Translations under genes and position numbers: made by a program
Source of the DNA: an uncultured Gammaproteobacteria bacterium
Lineage (GTDB): Bacteria > Pseudomonadota > Gammaproteobacteria > Arenicellales > JAANXG01
Assembly: GCA_947259875.1 (NCBI GenBank)
Contig: CAMYNX010000010.1
Span: forward strand, 1-52,754
DNA length: 52,754 nt
Reading direction: 5' to 3'
Notes under the pieces: generated by a model
Seen by the model: the letters and a program-made list of their open reading frames with translations, nothing else
Database searches by the model: none
Told to the model about the DNA's origin: nothing
In this document: positions 11,562-21,515 of the stretch, one piece after another
How the letters are laid out: the number at the start of each line of letters is the position of its first letter
Numbering within the stretch: position 1 is the first letter of the stretch

Positions 11562-13448
11562 TTAGGCTGCGCTAAGAACCGCCCGCTTTTTTAAGTGTAC
11601 TAGCAATAAGGAAATCGCCGCCGGTGTCACGCCGGATATTCGTGACGCTTGTCCGATGGTCTCGGGGTGGTGTTGATCCAGTTTCTGGCGTACCTCGGCA
11701 GACAAGCCGCGAACTTGAGTGTAATCCAGGTCACGCGGTAATCGGGCAGACTCATGACGTCGGTGCCGCTCGATCTCCTGATGCTGGCGATCAATATATC
11801 CTGCATAACGCGCCTGAGTCTCAATCTGCTCGGCAACCTTTGGATCCGATACCCCAGGACCGATGCCAGGCAATGACATCAACTCGTCGTAGCTCACCTC
11901 TGGGCGGCGGAGCAATTCCACGCAGTTGGCCTCGCGCTGCAACAGTTGCCCAAGCACACGAACACAGTCGGTATCAGGGAATTGCCCGGGGCGGACATAG
12001 GTAGCCTGCAAGCGCTGTTGCTCACGTTCTATGGCGTCACGTTTTTCCACAAACGCCCGCCAACGCTCATCGTCCACTATGCCCAACTCGCGACCCAGTT
12101 CAGTGAGGCGCAAATCCGCGTTGTCCTCACGCAGCAAAAGCCGGTACTCCGCTCGCGACGTGAACATACGGTAGGGTTCATTGGTCCCGCGGGTAATCAA
12201 GTCATCGATCAACACGCCGATATATGCCTGATCCCGGCGCGGCCACCACGGCTCCCGATGTTGCGCGTTTCGCGCCGCGTTGATGCCCGCCACCAAGCCC
12301 TGGCCCGCCGCCTCTTCGTAACCGGTGGTGCCATTAATCTGTCCGGCAAAAAACAGCCCCGGCACGAATTTGGTCTCGAGGCTAGGCCGCAAGTCCCGCG
12401 GATCGAAGAAATCGTACTCGATGGCATAGCCTGGACGGGTAATCGCGGCATCCTCAAACCCCTTGATGCTTCGCACTAGCTCCCATTGCACATCAAAGGG
12501 GAGGCTGGTGGAAATACCGTTGGGATAGACCTCGTTCGTGCTCAGCCCCTCCGGTTCGACAAAAATCTGGTGCGCGGTCTTGTCGGCGAATCGCACCACC
12601 TTGTCCTCAATCGACGGGCAATAACGTGGCCCAACGCCCTCGATCACCCCGGAATACAACGGCGAGCGATCCAACCCGTCGCGGATGATCTCGTGGGTGC
12701 GCGCGTTGGTAGCGGTAATGTGGCAACTGATCTGTTGTGGATGTTGCGCTGGGTCTCGAAGATAAGAAAACGCCGGTAATGGCTGGTCTCCGGGTTGTTC
12801 TTCCAAGCTGCTGTAGTCGATTGTATTGCCGTCAATGCGCGGCGGCGTACCGGTTTTCAGCCGATCAACGCGAAACGGCAGTTCCCGCAGCCGCCGGGCC
12901 AAGGTAACCGCTGGGGAATCGCCGGCGCGGCCACCCTGATAGTTGGACTCGCCGATATGGATCCGGCCGCCGAGAAACGTCCCCGTTGTCAACACCACCG
13001 CACGCGCCTCGAATCGCAACCCCATCTGCGTCACGACACCGGCAATGCGTCCTTGTTCGCAGATCAAGTCATCCACTGCCTGTTGAAACAACCACAAATT
13101 CGGCTGGTTCTCTAGCATTTGCCGGATCACCTGCTTGTACAATACGCGATCCGCCTGGGCCCGCGTCGCCCGCACTGCCGGACCCTTGCGTGAATTGAGA
13201 ACCCGAAACTGGATGCCCGCACGGTCGATGGCTTGGGCCATGGCTCCGCCCAGGGCGTCGATCTCCTTGACGATGTGGCCCTTGCCGATACCGCCGATGG
13301 CCGGATTGCAAGACATCTGGCCGATGGTCTCGATATTATGCGTCACCAACAACGTCCGGCATCCGATGCGCGCAGACGCCAGCGCCGCCTCAGTCCCGGC
13401 GTGGCCTCCGCCAACAACGATAACGTCATAATGATGTGGAAATTGCAT
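11562..13448 (-). CDS. mnmG: tRNA uridine-5-carboxymethylaminomethyl modification enzyme MnmG (GidA)
   Basis: FAD-dependent partner of MnmE; together they build the (carboxymethyl)aminomethyl group on wobble uridine 34 of several tRNAs. The protein is 628 residues, near the E. coli length. It has the FAD-binding [14 protein letters not shown] at the N-terminus, the [14 protein letters not shown] signature with conserved Cys, [12 protein letters not shown], and the C-terminal helical domain ([19 protein letters not shown]) that docks MnmE. Its partner mnmE is in this window at 17521-18906. The MoxR gene diverges from its 5' end. Confidence 0.98.
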   Translation of the reverse strand: MQFPHHYDVIVVGGGHAGTEAALASARIGCRTLLVTHNIETIGQMSCNPAIGGIGKGHIVKEIDALGGAMAQAIDRAGIQFRVLNSRKGPAVRATRAQADRVLYKQVIRQMLENQPNLWLFQQAVDDLICEQGRIAGVVTQMGLRFEARAVVLTTGTFLGGRIHIGESNYQGGRAGDSPAVTLARRLRELPFRVDRLKTGTPPRIDGNTIDYSSLEEQPGDQPLPAFSYLRDPAQHPQQISCHITATNARTHEIIRDGLDRSPLYSGVIEGVGPRYCPSIEDKVVRFADKTAHQIFVEPEGLSTNEVYPNGISTSLPFDVQWELVRSIKGFEDAAITRPGYAIEYDFFDPRDLRPSLETKFVPGLFFAGQINGTTGYEEAAGQGLVAGINAARNAQHREPWWPRRDQAYIGVLIDDLITRGTNEPYRMFTSRAEYRLLLREDNADLRLTELGRELGIVDDERWRAFVEKRDAIEREQQRLQATYVRPGQFPDTDCVRVLGQLLQREANCVELLRRPEVSYDELMSLPGIGPGVSDPKVAEQIETQARYAGYIDRQHQEIERHRRHESARLPRDLDYTQVRGLSAEVRQKLDQHHPETIGQASRISGVTPAAISLLLVHLKKRAVLSAA

Positions 13449-13597
13449 GGTCGCTCAAGCGCCGCTGTCTGGGTTGCCGAATCATAATGCTTGCCGGGGC
13501 CATTGCAAGTATTAACAAGTTTCGGCCAGCCAGGTGTTTCAGTCTACACTTATTTGTTCAGACCCATCGGACGATGCTCCTACACCCGAATAGCCTT

Positions 13598-14557
13598 ATG
13601 ATGGATGCCGGAACCAAAAAAGTCGACCTCGCGGGCCACGGTGCCGCTGCAGCTTTGGAACAAATTGTCGCTCAAGTCGAGCAGGTTATCCTTGGCAAGA
13701 CAGATACAATACGTCTGGCATTGAGTTGCTTGTTGGCGCGCGGGCACCTGCTGATCGAAGACATCCCCGGGGTTGGCAAGACCACATTGGCCCATACCCT
13801 GGCAAAGGTTCTCGGACTCGAATTCAGTCGGATTCAGTTTACCAGCGATCTATTACCGGCAGATATCCTCGGCGTGTCGGTCTACGATACCGATACCCAG
13901 TCGTTTCGGTTTCACCCAGGGCCGATATTTGCGTCGGTGGTGCTGGCCGACGAGATCAATCGCGCGACTCCCAAGGCACAAAGCGCGCTGCTGGAAGCGA
14001 TGGAAGAACATCAGGTGACGGCGGAGGGTGAGACGCATACCTTGCCACAGCCTTTTTTCGTTATCGCCACGCAAAACCCTCGTCACCAAATCGGCACATT
14101 CCCGCTGCCCGAGTCACAACTGGATCGGTTCCTGATGCGCCTCGACATCGGTTTCCCGAACCAGGAAGCGGAACGGAAATTACTGCGCGCCAGTGACCGG
14201 CGGATGGTGCTCGCATCCCTACCGCCAACCATCGATGCACACCGATTCACCTCGTTACAGCGCACCGTCGATCAAGTGGTATGCAGCGATGCGTTGCTGG
14301 ATTATGTGCAGGCGCTGCTCAATACCACCCGCGAGGCCGGTTGGCTGATGTACGGTCTGTCCCCACGTGCCGGGCTATCACTGGTCCGCGCCGCCAAGGC
14401 GTGGGCGCTTTTATCGGCGCGGGAGTTGGTATTGCCGGAAGATGTGCAAGCGGTTGCCCCCGCCGTGTTCGGTCATCGATTGCAGGCCGCCAGCGGCGAG
14501 GGGGACGAGGGTAACGAGATGGTCGAGCGCCTGCTGCGCTCGGTCGCAATTCCCTAG
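13598..14557 (+). CDS. MoxR-family AAA+ ATPase
   Basis: AAA+ ATPase thought to act as a chaperone for maturation of partner proteins. It has about 319 residues from the ATG at 13598. Motifs: Walker A in EDIPGVGKTTLA, FTSDLLPADILG, Walker B VVLADEINRATPKAQSALLEAMEE, sensor 1 FVIATQNP, and YGLSPRAGLSLVRAAKAWA with the sensor 2 Arg. ATGs at 13574 and 13601 are also possible; none has a strong ribosome binding site. It is the first of a plus-strand trio with a DUF58 protein (7 bases downstream) and a transglutaminase, an arrangement repeated across many bacteria. Confidence 0.95.
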   Translation: MMDAGTKKVDLAGHGAAAALEQIVAQVEQVILGKTDTIRLALSCLLARGHLLIEDIPGVGKTTLAHTLAKVLGLEFSRIQFTSDLLPADILGVSVYDTDTQSFRFHPGPIFASVVLADEINRATPKAQSALLEAMEEHQVTAEGETHTLPQPFFVIATQNPRHQIGTFPLPESQLDRFLMRLDIGFPNQEAERKLLRASDRRMVLASLPPTIDAHRFTSLQRTVDQVVCSDALLDYVQALLNTTREAGWLMYGLSPRAGLSLVRAAKAWALLSARELVLPEDVQAVAPAVFGHRLQAASGEGDEGNEMVERLLRSVAIP

Positions 14558-14564
14558 CGAAACC

Positions 14565-15476
14565 ATGGGCGCCACCGCCGACGAATATGTACTGGGCCGG
14601 CAGCGCTTATATATGCTGCCGACCCGCCACGGTCTGTACTTCGCGCTGTTACTACTGGTCATGCTACTGGCCGCGGTCAATTACAACAACGGCCTCGCGT
14701 ACGGGTTTACCTTCACGCTCGCCGCGGTGGGCCTGGTATCGATGCTATACACGCACCGTAACGTCACCGGATTACGGCTGACGGTCAAGGATGCCGGGCC
14801 GGTGTTCGCCGGACAGTCGGCGCGGTTTCCAGTCTACATCCATAACGCATCCAAGACACGGCGGCCCGGGGTGTGGTTGTTGTCCGATACCCACTCCCGA
14901 TGCGTAGACATCGCTCCCTATAGCTCGCACCCGTTGTCGCTGACGGTTGCAGCGCCACGGCGCGGCTATTTGCCATGTCCAGCGTTCTCGGTATCCAGCG
15001 CATTCCCGTTTGGCCTGCTATACACCTGGGCGAAGCCGGTACGCCCCATGAGCCATTGTTTGGTCTATCCCGCGCCGGGGCCCCGGCTGCCCTGGCCCCA
15101 GGAGCCGGATTTAGCCCATCGTCACCACCGCGGACAGAGCATTGACGGCGACGACTTCGTGGGCCTGCGCGCGTATCAACCAGCCGATCCCCCGCGACAC
15201 GTGCATTGGAAGGCCACCGCGCGCGGGACGGAGTGGCTGACCAAGCGCTTCGGCGACTCCGCCGGCGGCGTCGTATGGTTGGACTGGGCCGCGACCCATG
15301 GGAGTCAAGTCGAAGAGCGCCTTGGTGTATTGTGCCGCTGGGCCCTCGACGCCGAACGCGCGGGTTTGCGTTACGGGCTGCGTTTGCCCGACCTCGAAAT
15401 CGCCCTGGATTCGGGCCCACAACATCTCCATCGGTGCTTGCGCTCACTTGCCTTATGGGGGCCCGCCGGTGTTTGA
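14565..15476 (+). CDS. DUF58 domain protein
   Basis: A 303-residue protein. Two N-terminal membrane helices (YFALLLLVMLLAAV and YGFTFTLAAVGLVSMLY, about 20-60) precede a beta-rich segment and the DUF58 region with its hallmark GDDFVGLRAYQPADPPRHVHW at about 190-210, which resembles part of a von Willebrand A fold. The biochemical role is unknown; the constant partnership with MoxR and a transglutaminase suggests an assembly or maturation complex at the membrane. The start ATG is 7 bases after the MoxR stop. The end overlaps the next gene by 8 bases. Confidence 0.92.
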   Translation: MGATADEYVLGRQRLYMLPTRHGLYFALLLLVMLLAAVNYNNGLAYGFTFTLAAVGLVSMLYTHRNVTGLRLTVKDAGPVFAGQSARFPVYIHNASKTRRPGVWLLSDTHSRCVDIAPYSSHPLSLTVAAPRRGYLPCPAFSVSSAFPFGLLYTWAKPVRPMSHCLVYPAPGPRLPWPQEPDLAHRHHRGQSIDGDDFVGLRAYQPADPPRHVHWKATARGTEWLTKRFGDSAGGVVWLDWAATHGSQVEERLGVLCRWALDAERAGLRYGLRLPDLEIALDSGPQHLHRCLRSLALWGPAGV

Positions 15477-17478
15477 GTGGCGCACCTATCGGCCACCGGA
15501 TCGGGCCCCGGATCGTCATGCGGCGAACGGCCTGCTGTTGAGTGCATTGGCGGCGTTGGCGCTACACATACAACGGCTACCGTTATGGTTGAGCCTGGGC
15601 GTATGCGGCTTGGTTGCGTCGCGCTACCTGGTGGAGAACTACGGTTGGCGGCATCCACCAAGATTGATTCGTTGGTGCCTACTGCTGGCGGCGGTGATTG
15701 CGGTGTTCAACACCTACGGCACGTTATTAGGCCGCGAGGCGGGGATCAGCCTGCTGGCCTTATTGGTGGGGCTGAAGATCCTGGAAATCCGCTCGCTGCG
15801 CGATTATTTCGTTTCCGTTTTTCTGCTCTATTTTCTCGCCCTCGGCGCTTTTTTGTTCTCACAGTCATTGCTCACCGCTGGGCTGGCCATGGCAGTGGCG
15901 GTGGTCACCACCGCCACCCTGGTGAGACTCAGCCTTCCCAATGCGCTGCCGGCGTCGGAGGGGCTACGGCTGACCGTCGCCATACTGTGGCGAGCGGTCC
16001 CGATCATGTTGGTCATGTATCTATTGTTTCCCCGCATTCAGGGAAGCCTGTGGGGGCTACCCGCCGATGCTTTCGATGCGCGCACCGGATTGAGCGACAC
16101 GGTGACACCGGGATCGATCAATGAGCTTTCCAGCAGCGGTGAGGTTGCGTTTCGGGTGGATTTCACCGGCCCGGCGCCGCACCCACGGCAACGGTACTGG
16201 CGATCATTAGTGTTGAGCCACACCGACGGCACGACCTGGTCTCGGGCCCGTGAGGCGGTCACGGTCAATGCCGATATTTGGCCATACCGCGGCGTCGGGG
16301 AGCCGATCGACTACACCATCGACTACGAGGCCACCGGCCGCCGCTGGTTGGTGGCGATGGACGTTCCGGCCACGGTTCCTGCTGAGGCCACCGCGCGGCC
16401 GGGGTTCATTCTCGTGGCGAAGCGGCCGGTACAGAAACGTTTCCAGTATGCGATGCGCTCCTACCCGGCTCATAGTGCCGCGCCACTCGCGCCTGCGGCC
16501 CGTGCGCTCCACTTGCGCACCCCGCGGCCCATGAGCCGGCGCGTCCGGGCTCTGGTCGATGCGTGGCAACGGGAACCGGATCCGGTGCGCGCGGTGTTGC
16601 GCTACTTTCATGAACAAGACTTTGTTTACACGCTCACACCGCCATTGTTGCGCGGGGACTTATTGGATGAGTTTTTGTTCGAGTCCCGTCGCGGTTATTG
16701 CGAACACTACGCCGCTACCTTCGCGATGCTGATGCGCCACCTCGGCTTCCCCAGCCGGCTAGTGGTCGGTTATCAGGGCGGCGAGTGGAACAACGCCGGC
16801 GGCTACCTGGTGGTTCGCCAAGCAGATGCCCATGCCTGGGTCGAGGTGTGGCGCAAGCACCGAGGCTGGACACGCGTGGACCCCACCGCGGCGGTGGCGC
16901 CGGAGCGGATCGAGCTGGGTATGACCGCTTTACAGGCGCTGCTGGCACGGGGCGCATTGCCGGGGGAGCTCGAACCGGCCGCGATCCGGGCCTTGCTCGA
17001 GGGCCGCTGGTTGGCACGCCAATGGCGCCGCTTGGGAATGTACTGGGACGCGGTAAATACTGCCTGGAACCGCTGGGTCATGGCCTACGGCCCCGAGCGC
17101 CAACAGCGTCTCCTAAACTCGCTCGGTTTCGATACGCCGTCGTGGGCCCAAGTGGTCGTAACCCTGGTCATCGGTGTGGCCTCGTTGTTATTGGTGTTGG
17201 CCGCCACGCTGCTGTGGACACGAAACAGAATGGATCCGGTGGCCGCCAGCTACCGGCGTTTTTGCGCCAAGTTAGGAAAATCGGGACTGTCGCGCCACGC
17301 CCACGAGGGGCCGTTGGATTTTTATCACCGCATCTTGGCCGCGCGCCCGGACCTGGCCGCCGACAGCAAACCGATCATCGCCTTGTACGTCACACTCCGA
17401 TACGGAAATGTGGCCGGCGAGGAGTTGGTGGACCAGCTTCGCGGGCGCGTTCGCCGTTTTAAGGCGGCGGGCCAATAA
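15469..17478 (+). CDS. Membrane-bound transglutaminase-like protein (TgpA-type, DUF3488/DUF4129)
   Basis: A 669-residue protein from a GTG at 15469 (FEWRTYRPPDR follows). The first half has several membrane helices; a periplasmic transglutaminase-like domain has the complete catalytic triad Cys411 (RGYCEHYA), His455 (DAHAWVEV) and Asp471 (RVDPTAA). A further membrane helix (VVVTLVIGVASLLLVLAATL) and a cytoplasmic DUF4129-like tail follow. The Pseudomonas relative TgpA is essential, but its substrate is not known. The GTG overlaps the DUF58 gene by 8 bases; no ATG is available near the conserved start. It converges on mnmE. Confidence 0.93.
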   Translation: MFEWRTYRPPDRAPDRHAANGLLLSALAALALHIQRLPLWLSLGVCGLVASRYLVENYGWRHPPRLIRWCLLLAAVIAVFNTYGTLLGREAGISLLALLVGLKILEIRSLRDYFVSVFLLYFLALGAFLFSQSLLTAGLAMAVAVVTTATLVRLSLPNALPASEGLRLTVAILWRAVPIMLVMYLLFPRIQGSLWGLPADAFDARTGLSDTVTPGSINELSSSGEVAFRVDFTGPAPHPRQRYWRSLVLSHTDGTTWSRAREAVTVNADIWPYRGVGEPIDYTIDYEATGRRWLVAMDVPATVPAEATARPGFILVAKRPVQKRFQYAMRSYPAHSAAPLAPAARALHLRTPRPMSRRVRALVDAWQREPDPVRAVLRYFHEQDFVYTLTPPLLRGDLLDEFLFESRRGYCEHYAATFAMLMRHLGFPSRLVVGYQGGEWNNAGGYLVVRQADAHAWVEVWRKHRGWTRVDPTAAVAPERIELGMTALQALLARGALPGELEPAAIRALLEGRWLARQWRRLGMYWDAVNTAWNRWVMAYGPERQQRLLNSLGFDTPSWAQVVVTLVIGVASLLLVLAATLLWTRNRMDPVAASYRRFCAKLGKSGLSRHAHEGPLDFYHRILAARPDLAADSKPIIALYVTLRYGNVAGEELVDQLRGRVRRFKAAGQ

Positions 17479-17520
17479 GGCCGGTATGGGGATCGCGGGA
17501 CCGTCGGGTTGGCCCCGCTG

Positions 17521-18906
17521 CTATTTTCCGATACAAAAAGCCGAGAAGATCCGGCCCAATAAGTCCTCGCTGGTAAACTCGCCGGTGATCTCGGACACGG
17601 ATCGCTGCGCCAAACGCAGTTCCTCGGCCAACAACTCGCCGGCCCGCTGTTCGACCAATAGCTGCTTTCCCGCCACGATGTGGTCGCGTGCAAGGTTCAG
17701 CGCCTCCAGATGTCGGCGCCTGGCGATGAAGGTCGGCTCGCTGCCAATTTCATAGCCCATGCTTTGCTTGAGGTGTTTTTTTAAACACACAAGCCCCGCG
17801 CCAGTCTTCGCCGAGATGGCCACTTCGATGGCAGCGGGCGTGGTGTCCGTTCCCGGTTTGCGCCCGGACAAATCAATCTTGTTGCGCACCAAGGTTGCCG
17901 GCACCCCCGGCGGCAGCTGCGTCATCAGTACCTCCAGATCAATGCCTTGGCTGTCGTCAACCACAACGAGCACGCGGTCGGCTTGTCGCATCGCGGCACG
18001 GGCGCGCGATACGCCTTCGTGCTCGACATCGTCGCCAGCGTCACGTAGGCCGGCGGTGTCCAACAGGTGTAACGGTAGCCCGTCGATTTGAATATGCTGC
18101 TCGACGATGTCACGGGTGGTGCCCGGTGTATCGCTCACGATGGCACGCTCAACCTGCGCGAGTGCGTTCAGTAGACTCGACTTGCCCGCGTTGGGGGGGC
18201 CGGCCAGCACAATACGCATCCCATCCCGTAACAGGCATCCTTGCTGGGCCGAGACCAGGACGCGGTCGATCTCGACCAACAGGTTTTCAACGGCGTTTGT
18301 GATCTGTTGGTCACCCAAAAAATCGACTTCCTCTTCCGGGAAATCGATCGCGGCCTCGACATACATCCGCACGCTGATCATCGCCGCCACCAACCGGTTC
18401 ACGCGCTGCGAGAATTCCCCCTGTAACGAGCGCATAGCAGACCGTGCCGCGGCTTGCGAACCGCTGTCGATGAGGTCGGCCACGGCTTCTGCCTGAGCAA
18501 GATCCAGCTTGCCGTTCAAGAACGCGCGCTCAGAGAATTCTCCAGGTCGGGCGAGCCTGGCGCCCAGTTCCAGCACCCGGTTTACGAGCATGTCCAACAC
18601 CACCGGGCCGCCATGCCCTTGTAACTCCAGCACGTGTTCACCGGTGAACGAGTGCGGCTTGGGGAAGTACAGCGCGATCCCACGGTCGACGGCGGCGCCA
18701 TCGGCACCTAGAAACTCACCATAAACCGCCCGGCGCGCCCGCGGCAGCCGACCGAGCATCGCGTTGGCGATGGGTGGGGTCTGGGGTCCGGAAACCCGCA
18801 CCACCCCGATGCTGCCACGCCCGGGGGGGGTGGCTATGGCAACGATGGTGTCCGTCTCAGTAGTCAAAGGGGTGGCCGTTAGACCCAGACGGTGGCGTGT
18901 ATTCAC
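17521..18906 (-). CDS. mnmE: tRNA modification GTPase MnmE (TrmE)
   Basis: GTPase that with MnmG modifies wobble uridine 34. The start is set at a GTG at 18906, giving 461 residues (E. coli 454); the only upstream ATG lies inside yidC. An N-terminal tetrahydrofolate-binding domain (DTIVAIATPPGRGSIGVVRV) precedes a helical domain, into which the G domain is inserted: GPPNAGKSSLL, DTPGTTRD, DTAGLRDAGD, NKIDLS. It ends FCIGK, the conserved C-terminal motif with the catalytic Cys. It lies 10 bases after the yidC stop, in the usual yidC-mnmE order. Confidence 0.97.
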   Translation of the reverse strand: MNTRHRLGLTATPLTTETDTIVAIATPPGRGSIGVVRVSGPQTPPIANAMLGRLPRARRAVYGEFLGADGAAVDRGIALYFPKPHSFTGEHVLELQGHGGPVVLDMLVNRVLELGARLARPGEFSERAFLNGKLDLAQAEAVADLIDSGSQAAARSAMRSLQGEFSQRVNRLVAAMISVRMYVEAAIDFPEEEVDFLGDQQITNAVENLLVEIDRVLVSAQQGCLLRDGMRIVLAGPPNAGKSSLLNALAQVERAIVSDTPGTTRDIVEQHIQIDGLPLHLLDTAGLRDAGDDVEHEGVSRARAAMRQADRVLVVVDDSQGIDLEVLMTQLPPGVPATLVRNKIDLSGRKPGTDTTPAAIEVAISAKTGAGLVCLKKHLKQSMGYEIGSEPTFIARRRHLEALNLARDHIVAGKQLLVEQRAGELLAEELRLAQRSVSEITGEFTSEDLLGRIFSAFCIGK

Positions 18907-18916
18907 ACCGGCGTGA

Positions 18917-20578
18917 TTATGTGTTCTTGGCGCCGATGGTCCGGTTGATATACCACTGCTGGGCAATAGACAGGACATTGTTCACCAGCCAGTAAAGAAC
19001 GAGACCGGCGGGAAAGTAGAGAAACAGCAAGGTAAATACCACTGGCAACGCCATCATTATCTTTTTTTGCATGGGATCCAGGGGCGATGGATTGAGTAAC
19101 TGCTGTCCCACCATGCTCGCCCCCATCAAGATGGGGAGCACGTAGTACGGGTCTTTTATTGATAGGTCTTTGATCCAAAAGGCCCATTCAGCCTGGCGTA
19201 GTTCGACGCTTTCCAGCAGCACCCAGTATAAGGCGATAAACACCGGAATCTGTATCACGATTGGTAGGCAACCGCCGAGCGGATTGATCTTGTCTTTCTT
19301 GTACAGCTCCATCATCGCCTGTTGGAGTTTTTGCTTGTCGTCCCCGTAACGCTCCTTTAGGGTCTGCAGCCGTGGTTGCAGCTTCTTCATCTTGGCCATC
19401 GACTTGTAGCTCGCGGCGGATAGAGGATAGAAGGCGAGTTTGATCAATAGGGTCAAGATGATAATGGCCCAGCCCCAGTTATTGACCACCGCGTTGATGC
19501 GTTGGAGGATCCAGAACAAGGGCGCGGACAACGGCGTGAGCCAACCGTAATCGACGCTCAGCACGAAACCCTCGCCTTGTTGTTTAAGGCGCTCCTGTTC
19601 CTTAGGGCCAACGAACAGCTTTGTGCTCAACGCGCCGCGTTCGCCGGGCCTCACTATGGTTGGTGTCACAGTCTTGTAACCAATGTTGTAACGTGGGCCA
19701 CCAGCGGTCGTGATTACTCGGCTGTAGAACCGATAGGGCCCTTCCTGTTGCGGAAGCCAGGCGCCGACGAAATAATGCTGCAGCATCGCCACCCAACCGG
19801 ACTTGACGTCCCGATTCAGGTCCTGCTCGGTCATATCGGCAAAGTCGATCTTTTCGTATTTCTCCTCAGGGGTATAGATCGCACCACCTAGATAGCTTGG
19901 GACTACGCCCAGGAAAAAGCTTCTCTCTGGCACAACGTGGGTGCGCAGGAACTGCGCATACAAGTACCCATTCCAGGTATCCGTGGTTTGGTTGTCCACC
20001 AAATAGTCAATAGAAATGTTGTAGCTGTCGCGATGAAAGGTATATACCTTCGAGTACTTCACACCATCCGGTGAGTTCCAGAACAGCTTGGCCTCGATAC
20101 TATCCTTGCCGGGAGCAAGCTCAAAAGAGGGGTTTTCGGCGCTGAAGGCGGTCTTGTGATTGGGAAACTCACGGCCACGCCCGATCAGGCCGGTTTGGCT
20201 TATGAACACATCCGCCCCCTGTTGTCGAAGCAATTCGAACGGTTTGTCCGGTTGATCGACACTGATTGGGTACTGGAGTAACTCGACCTTCTTCAGATCG
20301 CCGCCGAGGGTGTCGATGTGCGCACGGAATAAGTCGGTGGTTACCAGTATGCGATCACTAGTGGCAACGGCTTGTGCTTGTGGTTGGCCCGGTGATTCAG
20401 GGGGTTGATCGACAGCGGTGGGGGCTTGGGGTACATCACGGGCATCAGGCGATGGTACCGATGTTTGCGCCGTGGGGGTCGGTGGCGGTGGCGGTTGTTG
20501 TTGCTCCAACCATTTCTGATAGATGAGGATTAAGACGAAGGCTAGCGCAATAAATAACAGGCCGCGTTGAATATCCAT
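18917..20578 (-). CDS. yidC: Membrane protein insertase YidC
   Basis: Inserts and folds inner-membrane proteins, alone or with SecYEG; subunit c of the ATP synthase is a classic client. The 553-residue protein has an N-terminal membrane helix (GLLFIALAFVLILIYQKW), a proline-rich linker, the large periplasmic domain typical of Gram-negative YidC, and five C-terminal helices beginning near LFWILQRINAVVNNWGWAII. The conserved hydrophilic-groove Arg is in the LIKLAFYPLSAASYKSMAKM region or nearby. It starts one base after the yidD stop on the same strand. Confidence 0.98.
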   Translation of the reverse strand: MDIQRGLLFIALAFVLILIYQKWLEQQQPPPPPTPTAQTSVPSPDARDVPQAPTAVDQPPESPGQPQAQAVATSDRILVTTDLFRAHIDTLGGDLKKVELLQYPISVDQPDKPFELLRQQGADVFISQTGLIGRGREFPNHKTAFSAENPSFELAPGKDSIEAKLFWNSPDGVKYSKVYTFHRDSYNISIDYLVDNQTTDTWNGYLYAQFLRTHVVPERSFFLGVVPSYLGGAIYTPEEKYEKIDFADMTEQDLNRDVKSGWVAMLQHYFVGAWLPQQEGPYRFYSRVITTAGGPRYNIGYKTVTPTIVRPGERGALSTKLFVGPKEQERLKQQGEGFVLSVDYGWLTPLSAPLFWILQRINAVVNNWGWAIIILTLLIKLAFYPLSAASYKSMAKMKKLQPRLQTLKERYGDDKQKLQQAMMELYKKDKINPLGGCLPIVIQIPVFIALYWVLLESVELRQAEWAFWIKDLSIKDPYYVLPILMGASMVGQQLLNPSPLDPMQKKIMMALPVVFTLLFLYFPAGLVLYWLVNNVLSIAQQWYINRTIGAKNT

Positions 20579-20833
20579 TTACGGGCACTCACCGGCAGTT
20601 GTTTCAGACGGGCAGTGATCGCTATCGGGCACCGGGTCGAAGCCACCGGCGTGGAACGGATGACAGCGCGACACGCGCCGTAGGGTCATCCAAACACCGC
20701 GCAGCAGTCCAAACCTTTCAATGGAAGTCATCGCATATTCTGAGCAAGTCGGGTAGAACCGACAGTGCTGGCCGAGCAGCGGGCTCACCGCATAGCGGTA
20801 GGTACGGATTACTCCTAGCGCGAATCGGCGCAT
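20579..20833 (-). CDS. yidD: Membrane protein insertion efficiency factor YidD
   Basis: Small basic protein of about 84 residues from ATG 20833 (MRRFALGVIRTYRYAVSPLL). It carries the YidD signature CRFYPTCSEYA and later RVSRCHPFHAGGFDPVP. It is thought to help YidC-dependent insertion, peripherally bound to the membrane. The start lies inside the end of rnpA (19-base overlap), and the stop touches the start of yidC, so the three are co-transcribed. A TTG at 20854 is also in frame but less likely. Confidence 0.95.
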   Translation of the reverse strand: MRRFALGVIRTYRYAVSPLLGQHCRFYPTCSEYAMTSIERFGLLRGVWMTLRRVSRCHPFHAGGFDPVPDSDHCPSETTAGECP

Positions 20834-21177
20834 GATTTTTCCAATAAAAACCAAAGGTTATCGAGCATACTCAGAACTTCGTCAGCGATCAGGCGATCCG
20901 CGCCTGGTCGCGCCAATATTATTACATCCATTCCGTTTATCTGCGGTTGGCGCAGTCGAAACGATTCTCGAATAAGACGTTTTAAACGATTGCGCACAGT
21001 TGCCTTTGTTGACACTTTTCTAGATACAGCGAGACCAAGTCTAGGATATTGCAGATTATTGGGAGCGGATGCGGCTTCAAATTTTCCTACGCGAATACGC
21101 TGGCGGAATTTCAACACCCGTGTATAGTCGCATTGTCGGTGCAGTCTGTAATTCTTTGGCAGCTGATGTCGCGCCAC
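20815..21177 (-). CDS. rnpA: Ribonuclease P protein component
   Basis: Protein subunit that, with RNase P RNA, matures the 5' ends of tRNAs. It is 120 residues, basic, and contains the RNR signature (KATVRNRLKRLIRESFR) and GLAVSRKVS. It sits 24 bases after rpmH, the universal order rpmH-rnpA-yidD-yidC. The RNA component is not in this window. Confidence 0.97.
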   Translation of the reverse strand: MARHQLPKNYRLHRQCDYTRVLKFRQRIRVGKFEAASAPNNLQYPRLGLAVSRKVSTKATVRNRLKRLIRESFRLRQPQINGMDVIILARPGADRLIADEVLSMLDNLWFLLEKSCADSR

Positions 21178-21201
21178 GCAGACTCTTTAACCTAAGCGTA
21201 C

Positions 21202-21336
21202 TTAAGCGCTCAATTGACTGCGTCCCTTAGCGCGCCGTGCATTGATTACAGCACGACCACCTTTGGTCCGCATACGTGCGCGAAAACCATGCGATCGCTT
21301 ACGCTTAACTTGACTAGGCTGGAAAGTACGTTTCAT
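21202..21336 (-). CDS. rpmH: 50S ribosomal protein L34
   Basis: I translated this short gene by hand: 44 residues beginning [18 protein letters not shown], then [20 protein letters not shown], ending RSQLSA. This is the standard L34 sequence of the large ribosomal subunit. ATG at 21336, stop TAA at 21202. It is divergent from dnaA, with 179 bases between, and is the leftmost gene of the origin pair rpmH/dnaA. No clear ribosome binding site is seen before the ATG. Confidence 0.97.
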   Translation of the reverse strand: MKRTFQPSQVKRKRSHGFRARMRTKGGRAVINARRAKGRSQLSA

Positions 21337-21412
21337 GGTAAAAATAAATTTAGTGAAAGAGTTGATTCATTATCGGTAGAACTGCGACCGCCGACACGAA
21401 AAAGGGCGAGCA

Positions 21413-21441
21413 AACTTAAAAGGTTTACCAACAAGTGTCAA
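21413..21441 (-). promoter_or_regulatory. Candidate promoter for rpmH-rnpA-yidD-yidC
   Basis: On the minus strand a perfect -35 box TTGACA (rc of 21436-21441) is followed after 17 bases by TAAGTT (rc of 21413-21418), a weak -10 box. It lies about 75 bases upstream of the rpmH start. I saw no equally clear promoter for dnaA in the opposite direction. Confidence 0.4.
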
Positions 21442-21515
21442 CTAAAACAGCAATTTATTAACACGATCATAAATCGATACGTCCACGCCGCATATTAAAC
21501 AACACAAGGCGTGAG